A stretch of 64,000 bases of DNA from Scytonema hofmannii PCC 7110 (GCF_000346485.2 NZ_KQ976354.1:5516457-5580456), one strand, 5' to 3'; counted from the stretch's first letter, positions 35,364-44,246 are shown. Translations and numbers: made by a program. The notes: a model not told the origin generated them from the letters alone.

Positions 35364-36506
35364 TTAAATTGTAATAGGAGAATCAACATAGATAGTGGGA
35401 TCGCCAATATCAAAGGCAATACCGTATTCCTTTAAGCGTTGGGTAAGACTTTGATTGGCAAGAGCGAGAAGTTGACGCCGCAGTTCCATGGAAACTTCAC
35501 CAGAACCTAAGATAAAAAAGGTAATTTGTGCCTGCGTTCTCTTTGTGGTTTTAAGCTTAGAAGGCTGCCCTACTTGCTCTTGCAAATCTTTAAAAATGAC
35601 ATCCGTGCTACGCGTATCAATGCCAAAGATATCAACTGTACTTTCAAGGATAACCTGGCGAATCAAAGCTTGTTCTTCATTCTCGATCACCCGATAAAAG
35701 TTTAAATAAATAATTGCCATAACTTTCTTCGCGCCAGTGAAGTTTTCAATGTTAACCTGGGTTAGTGAACTGTTAGGGACAATCATTACCGTACCTTTAC
35801 CAGATGTGCGAATTTTAGTGGAACGCAAGCCTATTGATTCAACTCGTCCAAAAGTTCCATCCGGTAAGCCAATATAGTCATCAATAACAAAGGGACGATC
35901 CAGATAAATCACTACACCACCTAATAGTTGTTCTAGTATTTTCTGGGCCGCAAAGGCAATAGCAAGACCACCAACTCCTAAACTAGCTAATATTCCAAAA
36001 ATATTAATTTGATGAGTTTGAGCAAAAAGAAGAATTGCTATAACTACAATAATCGTATTCGCGAATAACTTAGTAACAATCAGTAACTCACTATTAACTT
36101 TTCGTCCACTTTTAATGGCTGCTTCTAACAAATAAAAATCAAAAAAATACTTGAAGAATTGAGAGCCTAACCAGCTGACAGTAATAGTTAAGGCTAATCC
36201 GATAGGAATTTCTATAAGCCTAGACCACTTAGAATCTGGTAATGCAATTGCAAAGATATCGGTCAGAAAAAGACCAAAGGCAACTACCAGCCAACCTTCA
36301 TAAGGCTTGACGACTTTTTGATAAGCAATTCTTTCTTTGAAAGCAGTAAAACGAGCTAGTTGCGATCGTGCAAAACTGGCAGTACACAAACTCACTAGAG
36401 GTAACATGAAGCCACCACTGATGAAAGCCAACAATCCAATCACTCCTAAAGTGCCGACTTCTAATCTCCTATCGTTACTCAAAACTTCAAGCAAGGAATC
36501 TAGCAC
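35364..36506 (-). CDS. MscS-family mechanosensitive ion channel (tandem paralogue)
   Basis: A 380-residue MscS homologue, first gene of a two-gene unit. It begins LDSLLEVLSNDRRLEVGTLGVIGLLAFISGG with an N-terminal membrane helix. The pore helix is LGVGGLAIAFAAQKILEQLLG and the beta domain has YLDRPFVIDDYIGL, FGRVESIGLRSTKIRTSGKG and VPNSSLTQVNIEN. It is clearly related to its neighbour along the whole length. An extra copy resembling just its first 35 residues occurs 2.3 kb away at about 38846. Expected role is release of osmolytes under low-osmotic stress. Confidence 0.9.
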   Translation of the reverse strand: MLDSLLEVLSNDRRLEVGTLGVIGLLAFISGGFMLPLVSLCTASFARSQLARFTAFKERIAYQKVVKPYEGWLVVAFGLFLTDIFAIALPDSKWSRLIEIPIGLALTITVSWLGSQFFKYFFDFYLLEAAIKSGRKVNSELLIVTKLFANTIIVVIAILLFAQTHQINIFGILASLGVGGLAIAFAAQKILEQLLGGVVIYLDRPFVIDDYIGLPDGTFGRVESIGLRSTKIRTSGKGTVMIVPNSSLTQVNIENFTGAKKVMAIIYLNFYRVIENEEQALIRQVILESTVDIFGIDTRSTDVIFKDLQEQVGQPSKLKTTKRTQAQITFFILGSGEVSMELRRQLLALANQSLTQRLKEYGIAFDIGDPTIYVDSPITI

Positions 36507-36615
36507 TAGTAAACTCCTTTCAACTGATATATGCTATGAGATTTCACTGAAATAGAACTGAGTTTCTAGATATTCGAGCAATCCTCTAATCGGAATCTCC
36601 ATTTTAGACTTAACT

Positions 36616-36966
36616 CTAGATTTGCCCTAAAATCAAGTGAATTCCTACTTTTCTGCCCATTTCACCTATCCGTTTGCAGGTAGACTCAAACAGGGATTTA
36701 AGCTCTTTCTCTCCTATTAAATCAGTGCCCTTATTAAAGACTACAGCGATGTGAGCTATTCGTTCATTTCCTATTTTATTGTAGCTGTCAAGATTGACGA
36801 CCTTTACACTTTTAAGCATCTTATAGCGCTTATTCATTTCATCTTCTAGCAGAGATAAAGCGCAGAGAGCGGAAACTACATCTTGGCAATTTGCACGCCA
36901 CAACCAAGGGGTACTTCTCCCAAATTTTGGAAGAGAATTGTCACGATTGTTGATAATTTGTACCAT
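36616..36966 (-). CDS. Unknown protein (116 residues)
   Basis: I do not recognise this protein. It is soluble; a Trp/Cys-rich middle (STPWLWRANCQDVVSALCAL) is followed by alpha/beta sequence (VKVVNLDSYNKIGNERIAHIAVVF) and a C-terminal ELKSLFESTCKRIGEMG-type helix ending GIHLILG. A second copy of this C-terminal segment occurs on the other strand at about 38204-38314, which supports it being a real family. It lies upstream of, and co-directional with, the MscS pair, about 110 bases away. Confidence 0.5.
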   Translation of the reverse strand: MVQIINNRDNSLPKFGRSTPWLWRANCQDVVSALCALSLLEDEMNKRYKMLKSVKVVNLDSYNKIGNERIAHIAVVFNKGTDLIGEKELKSLFESTCKRIGEMGRKVGIHLILGQI

Positions 36967-37296
36967 TTAAGCATTCATCCTCCAGCTAAAAAAATCAATT
37001 TTTAATGCGTTAATTGTGAGCTAATATTGCTCTTGGCAGTGAGAAAAGATCATTTTACACTTTGATAGGCAAATATTCCGAGTCAGTCTTGGATTGTTAC
37101 ATTACACTAAAATTTGTCAAAAATCCGATCGAATAACCCTACCCTATTCAGATTTTTTAAACTTTTCTCCTCTTAGGTATATGTTAATTAAACCATGAAA
37201 CTTTAACTAGTTTCAAAAGTTAGACCTAATGCTTGCGAAATTTCTAACTTTTGATAGAAGTTAGCAAGATTGTGAGTGTGTTCCACAAGTTTTCCA
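36967..37296. other. Non-coding region with DnaA-box-like motif
   Basis: About 330 AT-rich bases. The only notable sequence is TTCCACAAGTTTTCCACTAT at 37281-37300, a short motif repeated at four other places in the window. No gene is supported. Confidence 0.35.
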
Positions 37297-37773
37297 CTAT
37301 TTACATATATCTTCAAACCAGAAGCGAGTGTTCTTTAGTGGAATATCTTGGTATACCTGACCTTTACAATTTCCTTCCTCTGGAGGATAGATATGGAGAA
37401 TTAACCTTTCTTCCACTTCCATTGGAAGGATACTACCTGCCTTTACTAGCAGAGGTATTTTTTCTAAAGGTGCTGCCATCTCAATTTGCTTTCCTCCTTC
37501 TATCAAAGCATCGTTCCAGAAGTTGTACCAGTATCCTTTCGGTAAAGTCGCTTTGCGTGAAGTCGCTCCTTCTTCTACAATTGGGTAAACTAAGAGTGCA
37601 TTGCCTAACAAAAAAGCATCTTCAATATTCCACAGGTTTTGACGATCGGGCTCCATCCAGAACAGAGGTCGCACGGGGGAATGTCCAGTAAGAGTCGCTT
37701 CCCACGCTAAGGTGTAGAAGTAAGGCAACAGTCGATAGCGCAGGTGCAAGAATTCTCGAATAATATTGAGCAC
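37297..37773 (-). pseudogene. C-terminal fragment of a GH31 alpha-glucosidase/xylosidase
   Basis: The 158 residues match the C-terminal part of GH31 glycosidases: FLHLRYRLLPYFYTLAWEA, GHSPVRPLFW, DAFLLGNALLVYPIVEEGA and LPKGYWYNFW, then the IPLLVKAGSILP strand. GH31 enzymes are some 700-800 residues and the catalytic Asp residues lie upstream of this piece, so it cannot be active. The upstream side joins an ISAs1 transposase fragment at about 37775-37785. Clear remnant of a rearranged or deleted gene. Confidence 0.85.
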
Positions 37774-37779
37774 CTCTTC

Positions 37780-37889
37780 ACCATATGGATAGCTGCTTTA
37801 TCTTTTCCTTTCTCATAGGAGCCTCTCAACGTTTTTCCGTCAATGGCGATGACTTCTCCAGGCGATCGCAAATTCACAACTAGAGTCAC
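37780..37889 (-). pseudogene. ISAs1-family transposase fragment
   Basis: A short frame containing GEVIAIDGKTLRGSYEKGKD and KAAIHMV, the conserved first catalytic segment of ISAs1/H-repeat transposases. It is lost in frame into the GH31 remnant at about 37780. Only about 35 codons of a roughly 370-codon gene remain. Confidence 0.75.
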
Positions 37890-38203
37890 ATATGGTTAAA
37901 ATGTCTTCTTCTAAATATGTTATTAATCATATCAATTCTCCACGACTTTTCCACTATTTAATTGTTAAGTTGGAGAAACACAGCAGTTCTATTTGATCTG
38001 TGAAAATTATCAACCACTCCTGAACCAAGAGTGCTAAGAAAAGAGAGAAGAGAGAATTTGACGCGTGATTTAGGATTACTAGAGTATCTTGTTCGTTTAT
38101 AGTTTTTTTACTTGGAATGAAAAATCATATATTGCACCTGTTCCAAAAATCGTTTTTTTTTGCAATTTTTACAGTCTATGAATCCGTTTTCTTTGATAAT
38201 AGC

Positions 38204-38314
38204 GCTGATTTGATGGAAGCCAAAGAGCTTAAATCCATATTTGAATCTACCTGTAAGCGGATAGGAAAAATCGGTGAGGCTGTCGGAATCCATGTAATTT
38301 TGGGGCATTTGTAA
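38204..38314 (+). pseudogene. Duplicate C-terminal fragment of the 36616-36966 gene
   Basis: The last 35 or so codons of this frame (DLMEAKELKSIFESTCKRIG, then VGIHVILGHL) are clearly related to the C-terminus of the unknown protein at 36616-36966, but on the opposite strand. The upstream part is unrelated low-complexity, Phe-rich sequence. This is a truncated paralogue. Confidence 0.65.
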
Positions 38315-38414
38315 AGTTTCATTAAGTTAATAGACAAATATTTAGGGTCTGACTTTATCTTGTTTTTTTTCCTGCCCTATCTATAGACCGTAAAGTTTTT
38401 AGTTAGGAGAGTTT

Positions 38415-38741
38415 ATGAATCAACTCAATCACCTAAGCCAAAGAAGTATTGAGCTAGTGGAAACAATTTGGGCGACACTCTGGGTGAGGCTACTGATTGT
38501 TCTTTTAGCTACTCTTTTATCTGCAATTGCAGGTCCTGGTTCCGCGCTCAATCCCGATCTCTGTCCTGGCTTTTTGTATAGAGAGCCTTACAACCATAGG
38601 GTCTTGGTTCCTCAGTCATGCCCACCTAATACTATAACCCAACAGCAGCTTGCGCGAGCACAATCTCCTAATCAGTTTGAGGAATGCAGTTACACCAAGG
38701 GCTTGTCCTGTTCAATCGCCTCTGTTGTAGAATTGCAATAA
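38415..38741 (+). CDS. Unknown protein with one membrane segment
   Basis: A 108-residue protein. An amphipathic start is followed by a membrane helix (about 26-44, LLIVLLATLLSAIAG) and a Cys-containing outside or lumenal part (five Cys residues, with LCPGFLYREPY and PQSCPP). TAGGAGAG precedes the ATG at good distance. I do not recognise the family. It may be a truncated member of a larger membrane protein family. Confidence 0.45.
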   Translation: MNQLNHLSQRSIELVETIWATLWVRLLIVLLATLLSAIAGPGSALNPDLCPGFLYREPYNHRVLVPQSCPPNTITQQQLARAQSPNQFEECSYTKGLSCSIASVVELQ

Positions 38742-38845
38742 CGCGACATATAGGTGGCGGGCATTCGACGCCATCGTTCTAACTTTAGAGCATAGATAAT
38801 CAAGTGTTTGGCGCTGTTCTTGATTAAAGCATATGGAGTTGACTA
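38742..38845. other. Short non-coding spacer
   Basis: AT-rich, no feature identified. Confidence 0.3.
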
Positions 38846-39022
38846 GTGCTGGATTCGGTGTTTTTAAATAAGGATGTGAGATTACAAATCGGTTGGCTGG
38901 GATTGGTTATGCTCTTGGCGTTCGTTAGTGGTGGTTTGTTTTTCTCTAAAAAAAACGCTATAAACTCCCAAAACTCGGAAACAATTAATCGTGTACGCGG
39001 ATTCATGCCAATGCGAGGCTAA
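38846..39022 (+). CDS. Fragment or mini-protein like the MscS N-terminal helix
   Basis: A 58-codon frame from a GTG reads LDSVFLNKDVRLQIGWLGLV then MLLAFVSGGLFF. This parallels the first 35 residues of the MscS protein at 35364-36506 (LDSLLEVLSNDRRLEVGTLG, LLAFISGG). After that it diverges into a charged tail and stops. It is either a truncated channel paralogue or a small membrane protein derived from one. Confidence 0.4.
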   Translation: MLDSVFLNKDVRLQIGWLGLVMLLAFVSGGLFFSKKNAINSQNSETINRVRGFMPMRG

Positions 39023-39255
39023 ATCGCCAACAGTGTCGAGGATTGAATCACTCTTTTTTTTCACGAGACTCAATCGCGAATAGTCTTCGTATTACACCGT
39101 TTATCTGACAATGCTTTTTCCAAGTGTTACACGGTATCACCTTTAGAAGATCCAGAATCACCTTGTTTCCTTGGACAGTAAGGTGTTAATTTCTCTCACC
39201 CTTCAAAAATCAGCGAACGTACAGTCATAAGCTCAACTCCTGTTCTTTTCAGGTA
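39023..39255. other. Non-coding region
   Basis: No open frame with family resemblance; no repeat array seen. Confidence 0.3.
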
Positions 39256-39633
39256 CTACACTCTTCGTCTGCCCCAATTCCGCAATCGAAAAGCAAGAAT
39301 TAACAGGAGCACGCCAAAGAAGATTGCATATGCTGCAATAACCCATAGTATTGCTAATGCCCCTGCACCAGGCCAAATAGCTAGTAGCAAACCGAAAAGT
39401 ACTGATGCGACGCCAGCCATTGCCAGCAACCACTCATTCTCAATCTCTTTTCGTAGTTGAATGGCAGCAATAATCTCGAAAATACCAGTCACAAGCGCCC
39501 AAGCGGCAATCAAGTACAGCAGCAACAATGCTGTAATTCCTGGCCAAAAGAAGGTTAGTATTCCTGCCGCAATACCAACTAAACCCTCCAATAAGAGCAA
39601 CCATCCCTGTGCATCCGATCTCCAATCTCTCAA
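39256..39633 (-). pseudogene. HdeD/DUF308 membrane protein, N-terminally truncated
   Basis: This 125-residue frame matches the last two thirds of HdeD-type six-helix membrane proteins ([53 protein letters not shown]-like helix). Intact HdeD proteins have about 185-200 residues; the first two helices are missing. The only start is a TTG at 39633, exactly where sequence on the other strand becomes a DedA gene fragment. HdeD proteins are linked to acid resistance in enterobacteria; the cyanobacterial role is unknown. Confidence 0.7.
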
Positions 39634-40031
39634 TGCGTGTAGGTGAAAAACGCTTACGACGGTGGGTAGAAGAGCATGGCAAGTAGCTGACTTTATCTGG
39701 TGAGGATATTGATAAGTCCAAGCAGTGGTTCAAGAAATATGGAGGAATTGCTGTGTTTTTCGGTCGCCTCATTCCTGCTATTCGTACTTTGATTTCTGTT
39801 CCTGCAGGTTTTGAGGAGATGCCATTTCTACTCTTCCTAGCCTACTCAACAGTTGGTACTCTTTTATGGGTAGGACTATTAAGTTATGCAGGCTTTGCGT
39901 TAGGGCAGAATTATCAACTGGTGAAAAAATATCTTAGTCCTATTTCCATAATTGTGGTGGTGTTACTCGTTCTCGGTTTGGGAATTTGGTTCATCCATCG
40001 CCGCAAAAAAAGGAAAAAGCGCAAAAATTAA
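39633..40031 (+). pseudogene. DedA-family membrane protein, truncated with internal stop
   Basis: From 39633 the frame reads [15 protein letters not shown], then a TAG at 39684-39686 where the neighbouring intact paralogue has Trp (HGKWLRLSG). It then continues [39 protein letters not shown] and WVGLLSYAGFALGQNYQLVKKY to the stop. The first 75 or so residues are absent. So this is a doubly broken copy of the gene that follows 13 bases later. A partial protein could start at the ATG near 39753. Confidence 0.85.
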
Positions 40032-40044
40032 CTAAATAAACTTT

Positions 40045-40668
40045 ATGGTTGAGTGGATTACTAACGTTATTTCTTCCCTTGGTTATCTAGGAATCGGTGT
40101 ATTGATGACGATAGAAGGCTTTTTCCCACCCTTACCCTCCGAGTTGATTCTGTCCTTAGCAGGATTTAGTGTCACTCAGGGGAAGTTAAGCAGTTTACTT
40201 TGGGTAGTTGTGGCAGGGACAATAGGCTCTGTAATAGGTGTTCTCCCCTGGTATTATATTAGCAAGCTTGTGGGTGAACAACGGTTGAGAGAGTGGATAG
40301 ACAAACATGGTAAGTGGCTGAGGTTATCTGGTAAGGACATTGACAGAATGAACCATTGGTTTGGAAAATATGGACGAAGGGCGGTGTTATTTGGTCGGCT
40401 TGTTCCAACCATTCGCACCTACATTTCTATCCCTGCAGGTATAGAAGCGATGCCTTTGCTGCATTTCTTACTCTATTCCGTAGTAGGTATTTCCTTGTGG
40501 GTGGGACTTTTAGCATACGCAGGCTATGTACTGGGACAAAATTACCAACTGGTGAAAAAGTTCTTGAGCTTCATTGTTCTGGTTATAATTGCAGCAATCG
40601 TAATTGTTTATGGAAGTAGGTTCATCATGCATCGGATGCGTAAGCAAGCAGGAAAGAGCAGACGCTAA
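40045..40668 (+). CDS. DedA-family membrane protein (VTT/SNARE-associated domain)
   Basis: A 207-residue intact DedA protein: start helix LGYLGIGVLMTIEGFFPPLPSE, glycine-rich GTIGSVIGVLPWYY, then FGRLVPTIRTYISIPAGIEAMP, the conserved cytoplasmic Arg-containing motif, and WVGLLAYAGYVLGQNYQ. DedA proteins are lipid scramblase/transport-like membrane proteins needed for envelope integrity; their substrates include undecaprenyl phosphate in some bacteria. It is preceded by a truncated paralogue, so a tandem array probably existed. Confidence 0.9.
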   Translation: MVEWITNVISSLGYLGIGVLMTIEGFFPPLPSELILSLAGFSVTQGKLSSLLWVVVAGTIGSVIGVLPWYYISKLVGEQRLREWIDKHGKWLRLSGKDIDRMNHWFGKYGRRAVLFGRLVPTIRTYISIPAGIEAMPLLHFLLYSVVGISLWVGLLAYAGYVLGQNYQLVKKFLSFIVLVIIAAIVIVYGSRFIMHRMRKQAGKSRR

Positions 40669-40756
40669 GTAAGCTTAATGTAGAGCGGGCATTAGGCATT
40701 ACCCCACCCTACAGTACTCATGAATGATTTAGGATTGCTGCTACATAACACAATAA

Positions 40757-40975
40757 TCATTTTTGAGGGTTAGCGATTTTTTCAGTTGAATTTGCTAATC
40801 GCTCCAGTGCTTTTGTTTGTTGTTCTATTTGTTCGGTTTGCTTTTCAAGTTCTTTCAATTGCTTTGTCTGAGAAAGCGCATCACTCGTATGAGGGATAAA
40901 GAACTCACAACCTGACAGTAGGATGGAGATTAATATGATGAAAATCAGAACATAACGTATTTGATATTTCCTCAT
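40757..40975 (-). CDS. Small putative lipoprotein
   Basis: A 72-residue protein with a lipoprotein signal (basic MRKYQIR, hydrophobic core, lipobox LLSGC with Cys at about 22), followed by a short coiled coil rich in Gln, Glu and Lys (TKQLKELEKQTEQIEQQTKAL). It is reminiscent of small Lpp-like envelope lipoproteins. No named family is recognised. Confidence 0.6.
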   Translation of the reverse strand: MRKYQIRYVLIFIILISILLSGCEFFIPHTSDALSQTKQLKELEKQTEQIEQQTKALERLANSTEKIANPQK

Positions 40976-41503
40976 AAATTATTCACACGCTATCAATAAT
41001 ATTTCCTTGTGATTGGCGGTATATTTTCGTACAGAAGTGCTAGATATAATGACTCCATCGGCAATGCGATCGCAGGTAGAAATTTGTCAGTAGAAAAGCG
41101 GATTTTCTAGGCAGTAACTGAGAGTTCTCGCAGCGATGTAACCATTTGTCTTAAAAAGGGTATGAGGTATGTGAAGCTTTAAACCGTTTGGGTGTAGAGT
41201 AATATATTCGTCATTATCACTGAAAATTCATCAATTGCTTACACCCAAATTTCGGTAAACTAGATAGTTTCAGGATAAGGACTGAAAGATTTATACGGTG
41301 GGCACTTCAAAAAACGGGATTTTATAGTGATTCGGGAGTAGCATGGAGTTAGCATTACTATTTATTTAAAACATTTAAGTGGGAACATTTAGATAAATAA
41401 AGATGTTTTATTTTTTTAGCTCAGGAGTTATACCATTTGTATATAAACAAACCTGTAGATTATGATTTCTCAGTTTCATTTTATAGGTAGACTTAGGCAG
41501 GCT
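40976..41503. other. Non-coding region of about 530 bases
   Basis: AT-rich, with one HIP1 site near 41069. No gene, array or clear RNA structure is seen. It should include the promoter of the small lipoprotein. Confidence 0.35.
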
Positions 41504-43159
41504 TTATCGAGCAGTTTGTTCAAGCTGAGTGGGGGTAAGAGATGTCACTAACGAAAGCGGTAGTGGCTTCTGACTGATAGCATTGACGTAATCTGCACTT
41601 AGGTAGCGACGGTAACTTGCTCGATCGATGACGTAAGTTAGAAAAAAAGGAACACTCAAAGCTTGAACGTAACTACGCGCTAAAACAGGGCTAGGACCAG
41701 TAACCTCTGTGGGAACGGGAATAGCAGCATTCGGTGATTCTGCGATCGCGGAAAAATGTGTACCGCCGTTAATGAGCACCAAATACTTATTTGGTGTTGT
41801 TAACCAACTAAAGGGTTGAATTTGTTCTAACAAAGCAGGAGCAATTGTATCAGCACTGCTACTTACAATCATGACTGGAATTTTGATTTGGCTAAGACTA
41901 TCTTGCCCCATAATGATGCTATCGACAGGGTTAATAGCAATGACTGCCTTCACTCGTGGATCGAAGAGGTTATATTGAGATGGTGGCAAACGCAGCGCTA
42001 AACATTGAAGCAACTGCGAAATATTGAGTGTGTCCTCCAACGCTGGACAATCCTTACTAAGTTGTTGAAAATTTATTGGCGCTCCTGCCAGTGCTAATGC
42101 TGTGTATCCACCAAACGATTGCCCCACCACACCAATCTGTTGCAGATTCAAACGTTCTGCGAATGCTGGGTTATTCTTAGATAGGCGAGTCAGTTCATCC
42201 AACAAATACTTGACATCCAATGGTCGGTCAATAAATTCTCTGGGGTTCGTAACTCGATCCGCCGTACCTTCTAACAGTGCTTGCAACTGTTGTGAATTAC
42301 TGCCCGGATGCTCTGGAACAGCAACCACAAAACCATAAGAAGCAAGGTGACGAGCCAGGTAAGCAAAACTAGTTCGGTCAGAGCCAAGTCCGTGGGAAAT
42401 AACAATGATTGGACGAGGGCTTGAAGTGATTGGCAGGTAAATGTCGGTGGGAAAAGTACGATCGCGGGATAAGTCATTGAGCGTAATAGTTATCTTTTGC
42501 CAATTAAAGGATCCCAGTTTTTGGAAAGAAGGAACTTCAACGGCAGTGAGGTCGGGGGTAGTGGCTGCCTCAAGGGTTGATTGCTCGTTAATAAGTGCTA
42601 TCGCATTTTGAGTTTGATTGACTAAAGCCCTTAACTCCCGAGCAATTGTGAGACTGCGGGCTAAATTAATCGAAATCGTGCTTGAAGGAAACTTGCGTAG
42701 TACATTCAACAGCGTTAAACCTTGCGGATCTGCTGTAGCTAGAATCAGCGCGGCTCGAATTGCGTAGAACCCTGATAAGCGAGATTCCGTCTGAATGATT
42801 TCTCCCAAACGTTTTAATAATCTCTCGCCAATGGGCGTGTAAAGAAATTGTGAAACTTCTACTACATCTAAGGGAATAGGAGTCAGCAAAATCTGCCGTA
42901 GTTCACTGAGTTCTTGAGAACTGACGTATCGTGCATAGACAGCCAAGTTATCATTCACAATGCCAGTCTTTGCATAGGCTTCGAGAGAATTAATAGGGAT
43001 AGACCGTTCTAAGATCCCATAGGATAACTCAACGCGTTCTGCACTTGACGCAGGATGGGTGGTCAAAATAGGTATGAGGCAAGTGTTTAAAGTTCCTAAA
43101 GCGACTTGCAGCCATATTAATTGCTTATTAGGTCTCAAGCAAGTTTTGGTTCCTCCCAT
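41504..43159 (-). CDS. Secreted alpha/beta hydrolase with DUF1400
   Basis: This is a 551-residue protein with an N-terminal signal peptide (hydrophobic stretch about 12-36). Next comes a cyanobacterial DUF1400 region (about 42-170, VELSYGILERSIPINSLEAY) and a C-terminal alpha/beta hydrolase fold of the dienelactone hydrolase type. The fold shows VISHGLGSDRTSFAYLA as oxyanion region, nucleophile Ser in GVVGQSFGGYTAL and a C-terminal His in NGGTHFSAI. Such proteins are predicted lipases or esterases acting in the periplasm or outside. Stand-alone gene. Substrate unknown. Confidence 0.88.
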   Translation of the reverse strand: MGGTKTCLRPNKQLIWLQVALGTLNTCLIPILTTHPASSAERVELSYGILERSIPINSLEAYAKTGIVNDNLAVYARYVSSQELSELRQILLTPIPLDVVEVSQFLYTPIGERLLKRLGEIIQTESRLSGFYAIRAALILATADPQGLTLLNVLRKFPSSTISINLARSLTIARELRALVNQTQNAIALINEQSTLEAATTPDLTAVEVPSFQKLGSFNWQKITITLNDLSRDRTFPTDIYLPITSSPRPIIVISHGLGSDRTSFAYLARHLASYGFVVAVPEHPGSNSQQLQALLEGTADRVTNPREFIDRPLDVKYLLDELTRLSKNNPAFAERLNLQQIGVVGQSFGGYTALALAGAPINFQQLSKDCPALEDTLNISQLLQCLALRLPPSQYNLFDPRVKAVIAINPVDSIIMGQDSLSQIKIPVMIVSSSADTIAPALLEQIQPFSWLTTPNKYLVLINGGTHFSAIAESPNAAIPVPTEVTGPSPVLARSYVQALSVPFFLTYVIDRASYRRYLSADYVNAISQKPLPLSLVTSLTPTQLEQTAR

Positions 43160-43382
43160 TTGTTATATTTGTTAGCCGTCCTTCATGAGTTCTGAAGTTG
43201 AGATCGCTCAGTTGGCAGAAGTTCAATTAACGTAGTTGAAGTTTAAGTCTCAAAGGTGGATAACACTTGGCATCTCTTATATCTCCTTAACCTTCCAATC
43301 CAAAGTATCCACTCCGAACGGTGGGTGTACCCTATTACAGTCATAGGTGTGCTATTAGCAGGCAAAGCAAAAGCAGCAAACC
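43160..43382. other. Non-coding region
   Basis: Contains TTTAAGTCTCAAAGGTGGA at 43242-43260, which recurs at about 44421 on the other side of the lipoprotein gene; otherwise no feature is seen. Confidence 0.35.
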
Positions 43383-44246
43383 CTATTTAGCGCTTTGTGG
43401 CAATGCTGATGGATATATACCTTCAACAATCAACACAGGCTTAGTGTTATAATCTGCTTCTAGCTGTTTTCGCAACTGTGGGTCAAAAGCAAAATTGTAG
43501 TCTCTCTCAAGCTCAGCGATAACGAATTGGCGAAGTGTACCAGTAGCAACAATCCTTTCGCCTTGTTTAATAGGAGCTTTGTCCTTTAGTTGATTTGTAA
43601 CCAAGACTAACAATGGGTTATTGCCAAGGAGTGTATCATCTTCAAGAACAAATGCATTAGGACCATAAATTCTTGCAATATCAGCAGGTACAGCAATAAC
43701 TTTGTTGTAGTAAATCTTTGGATTTTCGGCGATTTCACCTGGTACCGGTGCTAGTGCAATCGATCGTGCAATAATTGCAGGTCTACCTTCATATTCTCGA
43801 TACAAATCTTGTTGACCTAAATCCAAGCCGTACTCTTGCTTAATAGCATTGATGTTAAACTTAGCAACCGTACCGGTAACTTGCAATCTTGCATCCTGAG
43901 GTTCAGATAAGTTAACAGGCTTACCTGTATTATTCACAACTGCAATTCTTTCACCACCAAAAACTTCCCTATCAGTAATTGTAAATACGTTATCACTCAC
44001 CCTATTGATAGGTTGGCTCCTAACAGTAACGAGTTTACCGATGAGGGCATCTGTATTCTTGCTAACTTCTGGTGCAGTAACGTTTTCTTTTTCTGCTATA
44101 GTGTCTGCCGTCGGTTCAGAAGTAGTTGCTTGCTGCTCATTGTTGGCACAAGCGGGAAGAAGTAAAGCCGTTAATGCAATGGCTGTGGCACTTATACGAA
44201 TATTCCAACTTCCTTTGTAATTATGATATTTATTCAGCATTATCAT
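43383..44246 (-). CDS. Lipoprotein with two OB-like repeats
   Basis: A 287-residue protein. A signal of about 33 residues ends in the lipobox LLPAC, then a Thr/Glu-rich linker. Two related modules of about 100 residues follow; each has a beta strand core (VFTITDREVFGGERIAVV; FVLEDDTLLGNNPLLVLV), a VTGTV or VATGTLRQF strand and a tail with a Tyr-rich segment (YREYEGRPAII; DYNTKPVLI). It looks like a duplicated OB-fold. The ATG at 44246 has AAAGGAGG five bases upstream. Family unnamed; probably envelope-anchored. Confidence 0.65.
   Translation of the reverse strand: MIMLNKYHNYKGSWNIRISATAIALTALLLPACANNEQQATTSEPTADTIAEKENVTAPEVSKNTDALIGKLVTVRSQPINRVSDNVFTITDREVFGGERIAVVNNTGKPVNLSEPQDARLQVTGTVAKFNINAIKQEYGLDLGQQDLYREYEGRPAIIARSIALAPVPGEIAENPKIYYNKVIAVPADIARIYGPNAFVLEDDTLLGNNPLLVLVTNQLKDKAPIKQGERIVATGTLRQFVIAELERDYNFAFDPQLRKQLEADYNTKPVLIVEGIYPSALPQSAK

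Noticed and set aside
37251-37691. 146-codon frame opposite the GH31 fragment
   Set aside because: It is antisense to a clear GH31 match and has no domain of its own.
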